Notes: a model not told the origin generated them from the sequence alone. A stretch of DNA of 64,000 nt from Pseudomonas synxantha (GCF_900105675.1 NZ_LT629786.1:992001-1056000), one strand, 5' to 3'. Shown: positions 43,795 to 52,439, counted from the stretch's first letter. Made by a program: numbers and translations.

Positions 43795-43855
43795 TTCGAG
43801 TCCAGGTCGTGAGCCAGATAGAGAAAAGCCTGTAGAGATACAGGCTTTTTTTTGC
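43795..43855 (+). repeat. attR: second copy of tRNA-Asn 3' end and terminator
   Basis: TTCGAGTCCAGGTCGT, GAGCCAGATAGAGAAAAGCC and a hairpin AAAAGCCTGTA / TACAGGCTTTT with loop GAGA repeat the tRNA end at 34486. The paired base changes keep the stem perfect, so this copy is an independently evolved terminator brought in from another host. Confidence 0.85.
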
Positions 43856-43937
43856 CTGGGATTTGACTCAGCAATCCAAACGCTTAGCGCGATTCCCATG
43901 ACGCCATCTCTAATCCTTCGATTCAGAGGTAAGGCCA

Positions 43938-44122
43938 ATGAAAGTCGCTGCAGTCGTTTCAACCAAACGCGGGCCGGGTAAAACCACGGTTGGCGTTAAT
44001 CCAGGCGCGTTCTGCGCCGACGCGGGTCTTCGTACTCGTTGATCTCGATACCCAGCCGTCACTGTCCTCGTTCTATACGCTAACGCATGAGGCTCCGGGA
44101 GGGACCTACCAACCTTTTTGGT
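43938..44122 (+). pseudogene. ParA-like ATPase remnant of an integrative element
   Basis: ATG at 43938 (after AAGG) reads MKVAAVVSTKRGPGKTTVGV, a worn Walker A. After a frameshift near 44030 it continues LVDLDTQPSLSSFYTLTHEA. This is the N-terminal pattern of the ParA/Soj proteins found at one end of ICE/PAGI-2-type elements. The gene stops being recognisable at about 44120. It lies outside attR, so it belongs to another, mostly lost element. Confidence 0.8.
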
Positions 44123-44123
44123 T

Positions 44124-44675
44124 TCAAAGCGTACAAGGATTAACCAGATTTACGATAGCGGTCATCGTCATGCTTGCTCTCCCATGCCCCGTGGCCTTTA
44201 CATAATCCTTTTCAGTGCCCACTAAGGTTCGCTTTCCTGGTTGGAGCATGGTGTCCACGATGAGTTTTTTCTTCGCTATATCCGGTTTAAAACTCGGCTC
44301 TACTGGCCAAATCTGCACGGCGTAGTGTTGCGCGAACAAAAACAGATTTGGAGTGGTGTCTACCGGCGTTTGTAGGTGCGCGCACATGACATCGCTGGCT
44401 TGTACTTCAACAATTTTTTTGTAGTGGGGCTTGTCGTAACTGGCCAATATCAATTTTGTCCGAGTCTGAACCCCCAGCGCTTCCTGAGGATGGCAAGGCG
44501 TCAGTTCACCATAGGCGTAGGCGCACCAATTCACCTGGGTCATTGTGACAATTTCTTCAGGTTTTAATGACAAGTCTTTCTGGATGCTCAACTGGTCTTG
44601 CGGCTTTTCGTAAGGGATTGCTGCACAACCAGTGAGCAATGTGAGCGTGAGCAGAGTGATGAAATTGAAATACAT
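44124..44675 (-). CDS. Putative lipoprotein
   Basis: 183 residues with a lipobox (LTLLTGCAAIPYEKP), so attached to a membrane by its N-terminal Cys. The mature part has Cys pairs (VNWCAYAYGELTPCHP, SDVMCAHLQ, VNPCTL) and no recognised domain. AGGA sits 6 bases upstream of the ATG. It is AT-richer than the core genome. Its 3' end meets the ParA remnant. Confidence 0.65.
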   Translation of the reverse strand: MYFNFITLLTLTLLTGCAAIPYEKPQDQLSIQKDLSLKPEEIVTMTQVNWCAYAYGELTPCHPQEALGVQTRTKLILASYDKPHYKKIVEVQASDVMCAHLQTPVDTTPNLFLFAQHYAVQIWPVEPSFKPDIAKKKLIVDTMLQPGKRTLVGTEKDYVKATGHGRASMTMTAIVNLVNPCTL

Positions 44676-44765
44676 TGCTTTCCTATCCTTGGTGGAGCTC
44701 GATTCGCAGCGATTCTACCGTCAAAAGCCTGCGCGGATTCAACGCAGGGTCAGATGAATTCAACG

Positions 44766-45068
44766 CTATTGAGCCCCAAGCAAGCCAGGAAGATCCTGTG
44801 GCTCGTCGGCATCCGTCGATTTACCCCCTGTGGCGGTGTAGCAGTCGTCTGCGCTGCGCCTGCCATCAGGGTAGACGATAAAGCCCCCGCGCCCATTGTG
44901 ACATTCGTGCAGGTATACCGACGCCAGCTCGCGTTGCTTATCAACATGGGCATTCAAGCGCGCGATATAGATACCCACCGCAACCGACACACAAACAATC
45001 AGCACTACACAGGCGACTAACTGGTTGGTATAGCTGGCACCGACGTCATCAGCATGCACGGGTGACAT
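44766..45068 (-). CDS. Small single-pass membrane protein
   Basis: About 100 residues starting MSPVHADDVGASYTNQLVAC with one membrane segment (LVACVVLIVCVSVAVGIYIA) and a polar C-terminal part with two Cys (HECHNGRGG, DDCYTATGG). The ATG overlaps the end of the upstream lipoprotein gene by 20 bases, suggesting coupling. A longer start at 45101 is possible. The function is unknown. Confidence 0.55.
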   Translation of the reverse strand: MSPVHADDVGASYTNQLVACVVLIVCVSVAVGIYIARLNAHVDKQRELASVYLHECHNGRGGFIVYPDGRRSADDCYTATGGKSTDADEPQDLPGLLGAQ

Positions 45069-45222
45069 ACCACGACCCTGAGTGCTCGATGTTGTGGCCA
45101 ATCGGAAACCAGCTGCTGCCTCCCATACGCACCCGCTGAGCTTGCGGTGGCAGGCAACCGACCAGCAGTGTGAGGAAAATCAAGGCTAGCAGGACGCCTT
45201 TGATCATCGAAGACAGGTTCAT
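45049..45222 (-). CDS. Small lipoprotein
   Basis: 57 residues: MNLSSMIKGVLLALIFLTLL, then VGCLPPQAQ, a textbook lipobox, with a short mature tail ending SWYVTRAC. It overlaps the small membrane-protein gene and is divergent from the response regulator (136-base gap), so the two-component system may control the pair. Confidence 0.55.
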   Translation of the reverse strand: MNLSSMIKGVLLALIFLTLLVGCLPPQAQRVRMGGSSWFPIGHNIEHSGSWYVTRAC

Positions 45223-45358
45223 GGCGATGACGAGCTCTGGACGAGAGGAACCTCAGCTTAATCAGCGCTGGGTTAACGTCAGGTAAACACCCGCAGGGAA
45301 CCGCTCGACTTCCGTTATCCTTCAAACCTCTGCGCACTCCCTGTCCGAGGTTTTTTCC

Positions 45359-46033
45359 GTGCATATCCACTTGCTGTTGGTCGAGGACAACCTGGATCTG
45401 GCCACCACCGTCATCGAGTACCTGGAGATCAGCGGCATCGTCTGCGACCACGTCACTAATGGCCAGACCGGGCTCAACCTGGCGCTTAACCAGCATTACG
45501 ACGTGATTCTCCTGGATATCATGCTGCCGCGACTGGACGGCCAGCAATTATGCGAGCGGTTGCGTCAGCAAGGCATTCAGACCCCCATCCTGATGCTGAC
45601 CTCGCTGGACGCCTTGTCGGACAAGCTCGCCAGTTTTGCTGCGGGCGCCGACGACTACCTGGTCAAGCCGTTCGAACTGGCTGAACTGCTGGCCAGGATC
45701 CGCGCACTGAGCCTGCGCCGCAGCGGTCAGACCAGTCGCCTGCAAGTAGATGATCTGGTGATGGAACTAACTACCCGCAAAGTCAGCCGCGCGGGCCAGG
45801 AGCTGCATTTGTCACCCATTTGCTGGACCTTGTTGGAAAGCCTGATGCGCGCAAGTCCCCAACCCGTTTCCCGAGAACGCCTGGAAGCGAAGATCTGGGG
45901 CGATGAGCCACCCGACAGCAATACGCTCAAAGTACATATGCATCGGCTGCGCAAGGCGGTAGACAAACCCTTCGGCCGGCCGTTGATCCATACCCTGCCG
46001 GGTGTCGGCATTCAGGTGAAAGCCCATGCGTAA
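45359..46033 (+). CDS. OmpR-family response regulator
   Basis: 224 residues. The receiver domain has DVILLDIMLPRLDG (phospho-Asp in LLD), LTSLDA and KPFELAELLARI. The winged-helix output has SPICWTLLESLMRASPQPVS and TLKVHMHRLRKAVDKP. It starts at GTG (45359) with GAGG eight bases upstream. It overlaps the kinase gene by 8 bases. The target is unknown; the divergent small lipoprotein genes are candidates. Confidence 0.93.
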   Translation: MHIHLLLVEDNLDLATTVIEYLEISGIVCDHVTNGQTGLNLALNQHYDVILLDIMLPRLDGQQLCERLRQQGIQTPILMLTSLDALSDKLASFAAGADDYLVKPFELAELLARIRALSLRRSGQTSRLQVDDLVMELTTRKVSRAGQELHLSPICWTLLESLMRASPQPVSRERLEAKIWGDEPPDSNTLKVHMHRLRKAVDKPFGRPLIHTLPGVGIQVKAHA

Positions 46034-47336
46034 CGGCCTGAGCTTGAAATGGGTGATCAGCGGGAGTTTCCTGTGTCTGATTGCGGTGGTGCTGGTGATC
46101 TACAGCAGGCTGCTGCCTGAATTCACCGTGCGCGGCTTGTTCTATACCGCCAGCGCGATGATGGAAGAGGAAGCCCAGTATTTTGTCAGGCACTACAAGC
46201 AGGACCCGACCACACCGACTCCGCACAATTATTTCTATACCAGCGTCATCGGCAAGGAGGCGTTGCCGCAGGACGTCCGTGAGTTGCTCAATACACCGCC
46301 GAATCTGTCCTTCGGTGCGGTGAATATCTTCGGCGATCTCTATTCCGATGACGACGACGAGCCATTCCAGATCATCCTTGAACAGCCTCTGGGTGACGGC
46401 AAAACTCTCTACATGTACGACATCGACCACGATAAAGAGGCCGGGGGGGAGGTCGAGACGCCATTGTCTGACGCCTATTTTGATCAGGTCATAGAGAGCG
46501 TTAAGTTCATCAGCCTGGCGGTATTCGTGCCGGCGCTGATCATCATCGCTTTGCTCGTGTGGTGGTTGGTCCGTCCGCTGGGACGTTTGGTCCAATGGTC
46601 CGGCACCTTGAAAAACCCTGATGCCCTGGCCAGCAGGCGGCCTGGTTTCAACTTCAAGGAGTTCAATATGTTGGCCGATGCCCTGGCCAAAAGTGTCGAG
46701 CAAGTGCAGGCCGCCAGCCAGCGTGAAGGCCGCCTGTTGCGCTACACCAGCCATGAACTGCGAACGCCATTGGCGGTGCTCAAGGCCAATATCGAACTGC
46801 TGGCCCTGCAATCCGGCGGTGTGCTGCCTCCCTCCTTGCAGCGTATAGAACGCTCCGTGCTGAATATGCAGCTTATCGCCGAGACCTTACTGTGGATGAG
46901 TCGCGAGCACGCCGAATCGCTGCCGGAGGAAGACGTTAACTTGAGCGAAGTGGTCGGCGAACTGATTGAGAAGCACCGCTACCTGATCGGTAACCGGGAT
47001 ATCGAGCTGAGCATCGACATCCACGACGAACCTTGCCGACTGCCCCCTACCGCGTGCCGCATCGTGATCGGCAACTTCCTGCGCAATGCACTGCAATACG
47101 CCGAAGAGGGCGCAGTAGATATCAGCTTCAAATACCCTCGGCTGGTGATTGCCAATCACATCAGGGAGGTCAAGCCGCGCCAGGAATCCGACGACTATGG
47201 CTATGGCCTTGGGTTGCAGTTGATGCGGCAATTGTGCGCAAAACTGAACTGGCAGATTGACGTGATCCGCGAGCAACAACGCTTCACGGTCATCCTCGAT
47301 TTCACCAGCGTGATGCCGAGCGCTGCACATAGATAG
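46026..47336 (+). CDS. Sensor histidine kinase
   Basis: 436 residues. The first membrane segment is at 9-28 (VISGSFLCLIAVVLVIYSRL) and an acidic periplasmic domain (includes DDDDEP) follows to about 155. The second segment is ISLAVFVPALIIIALLVWWL, then a HAMP-like linker. The HisKA His is in YTSHELRTPL and the ATPase has NFLRNALQYAEEG and YGYGLGLQLM. The catalytic N box is complete. It pairs with the preceding regulator. The signal is unknown; acidic periplasmic patches in such kinases often sense cations or cationic peptides. Confidence 0.92.
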   Translation: MRNGLSLKWVISGSFLCLIAVVLVIYSRLLPEFTVRGLFYTASAMMEEEAQYFVRHYKQDPTTPTPHNYFYTSVIGKEALPQDVRELLNTPPNLSFGAVNIFGDLYSDDDDEPFQIILEQPLGDGKTLYMYDIDHDKEAGGEVETPLSDAYFDQVIESVKFISLAVFVPALIIIALLVWWLVRPLGRLVQWSGTLKNPDALASRRPGFNFKEFNMLADALAKSVEQVQAASQREGRLLRYTSHELRTPLAVLKANIELLALQSGGVLPPSLQRIERSVLNMQLIAETLLWMSREHAESLPEEDVNLSEVVGELIEKHRYLIGNRDIELSIDIHDEPCRLPPTACRIVIGNFLRNALQYAEEGAVDISFKYPRLVIANHIREVKPRQESDDYGYGLGLQLMRQLCAKLNWQIDVIREQQRFTVILDFTSVMPSAAHR

Positions 47337-47353
47337 TGCGACCGTGTTCTTCC

Positions 47354-48019
47354 TTACGACTGTGATGTTTTCAACAGCGCTGGCGTGCCGTGACGAATAG
47401 GCGCTGCCGTAGAGGCCGCGATGTCCCAGGTCAACAGCAGATGGTTGATCGCCGCATCGATCTGCTCATGGGGTGTGTTATCCCGTGCCTGGATCGACAC
47501 GCCCTGCAAGAAGCAATCGAACAGGGTCGCCATCGCCTCAACATTCAGCGTGTCCGGCAACTGGCCGGCCTGGATCGCCCGCTGTACACACGCGACAATT
47601 CCCGCCCGGGTTCGCGCCCGGGATTGGGTCAGCGCGTTCACCACCCGCGCATGCTCCGGGCTCGGCGCGCTCATCACCCCCAGTGTCACCATGCAGCCCT
47701 TGGGGTGGGCGTCGTCGCATTGCATGCGCGCTGACTGGCGCAATGCGGTTTCGACGGCCCGGCGTGGCGGCAGACTTTCATCCCACAAGCATTCGGTGAC
47801 CTGGGCGTAGGTTGCCAGGTAGCGCTGCACGCACTCATCGAACAGTGCTTCCTTGGAGCCGAACGCGGCGTAGAAACTCGGTGCGGAAATGCCGCCACCC
47901 AGGCCCGTCTTGAGTTGAGCAAGGGAGGTGGCGTCGTAGCCGTGCTGCCAGAACAGGTGCATGGCCTGTTCAACGGCCTCTTCTCGGTCGAAGCTGCGGG
48001 GGCGGCCCATTTGCGCCAT
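47354..48019 (-). CDS. TetR family regulator
   Basis: 221 residues with an N-terminal helix-turn-helix (AVEQAMHLFWQHGYDATSLA, SFYAAFGSKEALF) and a C-terminal ligand domain of the TetR_C type (HPKGCMVTLGVMSA). It is divergent from the MFS gene and very likely represses it; paired half-sites flank the MFS promoter. Confidence 0.9.
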   Translation of the reverse strand: MAQMGRPRSFDREEAVEQAMHLFWQHGYDATSLAQLKTGLGGGISAPSFYAAFGSKEALFDECVQRYLATYAQVTECLWDESLPPRRAVETALRQSARMQCDDAHPKGCMVTLGVMSAPSPEHARVVNALTQSRARTRAGIVACVQRAIQAGQLPDTLNVEAMATLFDCFLQGVSIQARDNTPHEQIDAAINHLLLTWDIAASTAAPIRHGTPALLKTSQS

Positions 48020-48050
48020 GACGGCAATCCTCTTGGGGAGATGAGATAAA

Positions 48051-48119
48051 TACTAGTCGATACATAAGTCGTTGACAATGCGACGCCAGGTCGCGCAACA
48101 TTTGTATCGATCAGTACTT
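48051..48119 (+). promoter_or_regulatory. MFS promoter flanked by TetR half-sites
   Basis: TTGACA (48072-48077) and CAACAT (48096-48101) form a candidate sigma-70 promoter. ACTAGTCGATACA upstream and TGTATCGATCAGTA downstream are near-perfect inverted copies of each other, bracketing the promoter. This suits repression by the divergent TetR protein. Confidence 0.5.
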
Positions 48120-48140
48120 AAATCCGCCAAGGAGTTTCCC

Positions 48141-49358
48141 ATGACACCCTCACTCAGCCTATCGGCGTCGTCTGAACGCTTGCCCATCGGCGCGCTGCTC
48201 GCTCTGGCCATGACCGGTTTCATCTGCATCGTCACCGAAACCCTGCCCGCCGGGCTGTTGCCGTTGATCAGCGCAGGCCTAGGCATTTCGCCGTCCATGG
48301 CCGGGCAGATGGTCACCGCGTATGCGCTGGGCTCGGTGCTGGCGGTGATCCCCATGACCATCGCTACTCGTGGCTGGCGCCGGCGTAATGTGCTGCTGCT
48401 GACCATCGTTGGTTTTTTGTTGTTTAACTCCATCACCGCGTGGTCGTCTCACTATGGCGTGACCCTGGTGGCGCGCTTCTTTGCCGGCGTTTCGGCAGGG
48501 TTGGCCTGGAGCCTGCTGGCCGGTTATGCGCGGCGCATGGTAGCGCCACAGCAACAAGGCAAGGCCCTGGCCTTGGCGATGGTCGGCACGCCGATTGCGC
48601 TGTCACTGGGTGTGCCGCTGGGCACCTGGCTCGGTGGCCTGGTGGGTTGGCGTACCACATTCGGCCTGATGTCGGTGCTGACGCTAGGGCTGATCGTGTG
48701 GGTGCTGGTGAAGGTCCCTGACTATCCGCCACAGCCTGCGCATCAGCGCGTGTCCCTTGGCAAAATGCTGACTACGCCCGGCGTACGCCCGGTGCTGGCG
48801 GTCGTCATCAGTTGGATGCTGGCCCACAACATTCTGTACACCTACATCGCGCCATTCGTGGCGCGGGCTGGCTTGGCGAGCAGGGTCGACCTGGTGCTGC
48901 TGGTGTTCGGTGTTGCCGCATTGGCGGGTATATGGCTGACGGCGCGTTTGGTCGAGCCGATGCTGCGCAAAACCGTGCTGGCGAGCCTGGGAGTATTCGC
49001 GGCGATCTGTGTGGCGTTCGGCCTGCTGGGCAGCCAGCCGGCAGTGGTCTACCTCGGCGTGGCGATATGGGGCCTGAGCTTTGGCGGCGCCGCCACCTTG
49101 CTGCAAACCGCCCTGGCCGATGCCGCCGGTGACGGCGCGGATGTAGCGCTGTCACTGAACGTAGTAGCGTGGAACAGTGCGATTGCCGGCAGTGGCGTGA
49201 TCGGCGGGGTGCTGCTGGAACGCTGGGGCGTGGCCGCGTTTCCCTGGGCGATGCTGGTATTGATCATCCTCGCACTGCTGATCGCCTGGACGGCGCATGC
49301 CCATGGTTTCAAGCCGGGACGGCGGTCTGCCAATGGGCCTGCGGCGGCGGGGCACTGA
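48141..49358 (+). CDS. MFS transporter (drug/sugar efflux type)
   Basis: About 405 residues with 12 membrane segments. It has the cytoplasmic loop motif between TM2 and TM3 (TIATRGWRRRNVLL) and the antiporter motif region GTPIALSLGVPLGTWLGGLV. It resembles AraJ/YdhP-type DHA1 exporters. The start at 48141 has AAGGAG upstream. The substrate is unknown; the linked TetR repressor suggests induction by it. Confidence 0.88.
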   Translation: MTPSLSLSASSERLPIGALLALAMTGFICIVTETLPAGLLPLISAGLGISPSMAGQMVTAYALGSVLAVIPMTIATRGWRRRNVLLLTIVGFLLFNSITAWSSHYGVTLVARFFAGVSAGLAWSLLAGYARRMVAPQQQGKALALAMVGTPIALSLGVPLGTWLGGLVGWRTTFGLMSVLTLGLIVWVLVKVPDYPPQPAHQRVSLGKMLTTPGVRPVLAVVISWMLAHNILYTYIAPFVARAGLASRVDLVLLVFGVAALAGIWLTARLVEPMLRKTVLASLGVFAAICVAFGLLGSQPAVVYLGVAIWGLSFGGAATLLQTALADAAGDGADVALSLNVVAWNSAIAGSGVIGGVLLERWGVAAFPWAMLVLIILALLIAWTAHAHGFKPGRRSANGPAAAGH

Positions 49359-49370
49359 ATGGCCGAGTGC

Positions 49371-49811
49371 CTAAGCGAGTTTCACATTCATGGTGATGTG
49401 GGCGGTGAACACCTTGATGTCGCTCGCATCGAAGATCTCTACCGGCACGATCTTGTCCCCCGCGGTTTGCCAATCGATAGCGCTGCCGTCGGCGACGGCG
49501 CGGATATCGGTTTTTGCCTTGGCCAAGTATTCCACGCTCATGCCCTTGGGGATCCAGCGCGCGCCAGGGGGGATCGACGCGTCCGTCATCATGCCGCCGG
49601 CCAGTTCAGCGGCGTTGCACAGCGCGATGGCGTGCACCGAAGCCAGGTGATTGGTGATTTCCTTGCGAAACGGCACGGTGACCACCGCGTGGTTGGGCTT
49701 CAGCTCGGCGATTTGCGGCGTGATCGTGCTGAAGTAAGGGGCCATTTGGCAGGCCAGGTTGCTGAATGCGGCGGGGCCGACGCTATTGAACATGCTCAGG
49801 GCTTGGCTCAT
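49371..49811 (-). CDS. Hotdog-fold DUF4442 protein (thioesterase-like)
   Basis: 146 residues with the hotdog helix region VHAIALCNAAELAGGMMTDA and central sheets typical of DUF4442/PaaI relatives. It may act on acyl-CoA, but no substrate is known. It is divergent from a TetR gene, and a double palindromic operator starts 22 bases from its start codon, so it is probably the main regulated target. Confidence 0.8.
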   Translation of the reverse strand: MSQALSMFNSVGPAAFSNLACQMAPYFSTITPQIAELKPNHAVVTVPFRKEITNHLASVHAIALCNAAELAGGMMTDASIPPGARWIPKGMSVEYLAKAKTDIRAVADGSAIDWQTAGDKIVPVEIFDASDIKVFTAHITMNVKLA

Positions 49812-49832
49812 AGGAATATCCTCAGAAGTGGT

Positions 49833-49871
49833 TTACAGAATAATATTCTGTAACAGAACAATATTCCGTTA
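49833..49871. promoter_or_regulatory. Two overlapping TetR-type operators
   Basis: TTACAGAATA-A-TATTCTGTAA is a perfect 21-base palindrome at 49833-49853. It is followed, overlapping by 3 bases, by TAACAGAACA-A-TATTCCGTTA (8 of 10 pairs) at 49851-49871. It lies between the hotdog gene and the TetR gene. Confidence 0.7.
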
Positions 49872-49944
49872 TTTCCCTGTCTGTCAACCAAGCTTTCTCT
49901 GGCGGTCGCTCAACCTATAAACTGTTTTTATTTGGCGTCCCCCC

Positions 49945-50562
49945 ATGCACTCCATCGATCTTATCGAGCGCACCTTTCCCGGTCGGCGCAGCGACCTCAA
50001 GCGCACCATCCTGCGTGAAGCGCTGGCGTGCTTTAACGAGGCGGGTATCGAAGCGACCAATATCGAAACCATCCGTGCGCGCTGTGATACCAGCGTCGGC
50101 GCTATCTATCACCACTTCGGCAATAAAGAGGGCTTGGTGGCGGCGCTGTTCTTCGCTGCGCTGCAAGACCAGGCCAGTTTGCGTGATCGCTACCTGCAAA
50201 CGGCGGACACCGCCCACGCCGGCGTGGTCGGCCTGGTGTACAGCTACGTTGAATGGGTCAGCGCACAGCCGGAGTGGGCGCGGTTTGTGTTCCAAAGCCG
50301 TTTTGCCGTGTCCAACGGCCCGTTCAAGGACGAGCTGATTGCACGCAACCAGCAGCGCAACCAGCAGTTGAAAGCCTGGATGAGTGGGGAAGGGCGCAAG
50401 GAGCACTTCAACCATTTGCCGGCAGAACTTATCCCTTCCTTGATCATTGGCGCGGCGGAAAGCTACTCCCGCGCGTGGTTGTCGGCGAAGGTCAAGAAGA
50501 GCCCCTTCGAGTACCGTGAGCTGCTGGCCGAAGCAGCGTGGAATTCCTTGAGTCTCAAATAG
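49945..50562 (+). CDS. TetR family regulator
   Basis: 205 residues with an HTH near residues 30-60 (CDTSVGAIYHHFGNKEGLVA) and an all-helical ligand domain. It presumably binds the double palindrome 74 bases upstream and controls itself and the divergent hotdog protein, probably in response to a lipid-like ligand (inference from the partner). Confidence 0.9.
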   Translation: MHSIDLIERTFPGRRSDLKRTILREALACFNEAGIEATNIETIRARCDTSVGAIYHHFGNKEGLVAALFFAALQDQASLRDRYLQTADTAHAGVVGLVYSYVEWVSAQPEWARFVFQSRFAVSNGPFKDELIARNQQRNQQLKAWMSGEGRKEHFNHLPAELIPSLIIGAAESYSRAWLSAKVKKSPFEYRELLAEAAWNSLSLK

Positions 50563-50614
50563 GACCGCACCTGAAGGGTCTATACTGGCCTTCTTCAAAT
50601 ACATCGAGATCCCC

Positions 50615-51826
50615 ATGAGCACCTCTGTTTCCCTGACGCCTGCGCGCAAGCCTGCCGCGCCACTGATCGCCTTTATCATCCTGGTGGCGGGCGCCCTGTT
50701 CCTGCAAAACACGGTGGGTGCGCGCCAAGTGCTGTTGCTGGTGGTCGGTGCCGCCCTGGGCCTGACCCTCTACCACGCCGCCTTCGGTTTCACCTCGGCC
50801 TGGCGCGTGTTTATCAATGATCGGCGTGGCGCCGGCTTGCGTGCGCAGATGGTGATGCTGGCGGTAGCGGTGCTGCTGTTTTTCCCGGCGCTGGGCGCGG
50901 GCAGCCTGTTCGGTCAGCCGGTGGCCGGGTTGGTGGCGCCGGCCGGGGTGTCGGTGGTGTTCGGCGCGTTTATCTTCGGGATCGGTATGCAACTGGGCGG
51001 CGGCTGTGCATCGGGTACCTTGTTTACCGTGGGCGGCGGTAATGCGCGCATGCTGGTGACGCTGTTGTTCTTTATCTGTGGTTCGTTGATCGCCACCCAT
51101 CATGTCGATTGGTGGTTTGCGTTGCCGTCGTTCCCCGCGGTGTCCATCGTCAAGAGTTTCGGTGTACTGCCGGCGTTGGTCCTGAGCCTGGCGCTGTTTG
51201 CGTTGATTGCGCTAGTCACGGTGCGCCTGGAAAAACGCCGCCATGGCCAGCTTGAACAAGGCCTGCACAGCGAGCACCAAGGCCTGCGCCGCTTCCTGCG
51301 TGGGCCTTGGCCGTTAGTGTGGGGCGCGATTGGCCTGGCGTTGCTCAACTACGCCACCCTGGCCCTGGCCGGGCGGCCGTGGGGCATTACTTCGGCGTTC
51401 GCGCTGTGGGGCGCCAAGGTGGCGAGTGGGCTGGGCGTGGACGTGACGAGTTGGGCGTTCTGGCAGATGCCGGGCAATGCCAAGGCGCTGGCCGCGCCGG
51501 TATGGGAAGACATCACCAGCGTCATGGATATCGGCATTGTCCTCGGCGCGCTGCTGGCGGCGGGCCTGGCCGGGCGTTTCGCGCCCAGCCTGAATATTCC
51601 GGCGCGCTCGTTGATTGCGGCTGTGATCGGCGGCCTGATGCTCGGTTATGGTTCGCGCCTGGCCTACGGCTGCAACATCGGCGCCTATTTCAGCGGCATC
51701 GCTTCGGGCAGCCTGCACGGTTGGGTGTGGCTGGTGGCGGCGTTTATCGGCAACAGCGTGGGCGTGCGTCTGCGGCCGTTTTTCTTCGCGGGCGAACGGC
51801 CCCAGGTGGCTTTGAGTGGGTGCTGA
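50615..51826 (+). CDS. YeeE/YedE family membrane protein (sulfur-compound transport)
   Basis: 403 residues, with about ten membrane segments in two Sulf_transp repeats. Characteristic Gly/Cys motifs are GGGCASGTLFTVGGG and YGCNIGAYFSGIASGSLHGW, which in the thiosulfate importer TsuA line the path with conserved Cys. It may import thiosulfate or a related compound. There is no TusA-like partner next door. It overlaps the GNAT gene by 11 bases. Confidence 0.88.
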   Translation: MSTSVSLTPARKPAAPLIAFIILVAGALFLQNTVGARQVLLLVVGAALGLTLYHAAFGFTSAWRVFINDRRGAGLRAQMVMLAVAVLLFFPALGAGSLFGQPVAGLVAPAGVSVVFGAFIFGIGMQLGGGCASGTLFTVGGGNARMLVTLLFFICGSLIATHHVDWWFALPSFPAVSIVKSFGVLPALVLSLALFALIALVTVRLEKRRHGQLEQGLHSEHQGLRRFLRGPWPLVWGAIGLALLNYATLALAGRPWGITSAFALWGAKVASGLGVDVTSWAFWQMPGNAKALAAPVWEDITSVMDIGIVLGALLAAGLAGRFAPSLNIPARSLIAAVIGGLMLGYGSRLAYGCNIGAYFSGIASGSLHGWVWLVAAFIGNSVGVRLRPFFFAGERPQVALSGC

Positions 51827-52349
51827 GCGGCCCGCCCACATTCGCTTGGCGCGCATGGAGGATGCCGGACTATTGCCCGCCATCGAGCGCTCTGCCGCCC
51901 AAGCGTTCCGGGCAATCGAGGGGCTGGGCTGGCTGGCGGATGCCGCGCCGATCAGCGTCGAGCGCCATCGGCAGTGGATCGCCTTGATGACCTGTTGGGT
52001 AGTGGTTGATGAGCGCGGCCAGCCCCAGGGTTTCCTCAGCGCAGAGTCTGTCGGTGACGACCTGCATATCCATGAAGTGTCGGTGGCCCAGCCGCTGCAA
52101 GGCCAAGGCTGGGGCCGCAAGTTGGTGGAAACGGCGATGGGCCATGCACGTGCTCGGCACCTGCGTGCGGTGACGCTGACCACTTTCCTGCAGGTGCCGT
52201 GGAATGCCCCGTTCTATCGGCGCCTGGGGTTTGTAGCGCATACCGATCAGCGTTTGGAAAATCTCCTGGCGGATGAGTATGCCCATGGCTTCGAACCTGG
52301 CAGCCGATGCGCCATGGCCTGGTCGGTGGGAAGTCCGAATCCGTCCTGA
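51816..52349 (+). CDS. GNAT family N-acetyltransferase
   Basis: 177 residues. The acetyl-CoA-binding motif is HEVSVAQPLQGQGWGRKLVE and the C-terminal APFYRRLGF is conserved. The GTG at 51816 overlaps the YeeE stop; an ATG at 51855 would remove only the N-terminal strand and is less likely. The acceptor substrate is unknown. Confidence 0.85.
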   Translation: MGAERPAHIRLARMEDAGLLPAIERSAAQAFRAIEGLGWLADAAPISVERHRQWIALMTCWVVVDERGQPQGFLSAESVGDDLHIHEVSVAQPLQGQGWGRKLVETAMGHARARHLRAVTLTTFLQVPWNAPFYRRLGFVAHTDQRLENLLADEYAHGFEPGSRCAMAWSVGSPNPS

Positions 52350-52439
52350 AGTAGTCCGTCGCGCGTCTGTCGTGCGAAGTGTGTTGCCCATACCATGGCT
52401 GCATCGTTCAGCCACTGATACAAGCCACAAGGACAATCC

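Larger units (their letters stand above)
34486..43855. mobile_element. Genomic island (about 9.3 kb) at tRNA-Asn, integrase not found
   Basis: Bounded by the tRNA-Asn 3' end and its copy. The interior is visibly richer in AT than both flanks and has peptide-precursor, Fic, nucleotidyltransferase, protease and export-type genes, plus several pseudogenes. No integrase or other recombination gene is visible, so the island is probably fixed, or only the end of a larger deleted element. Confidence 0.75.
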
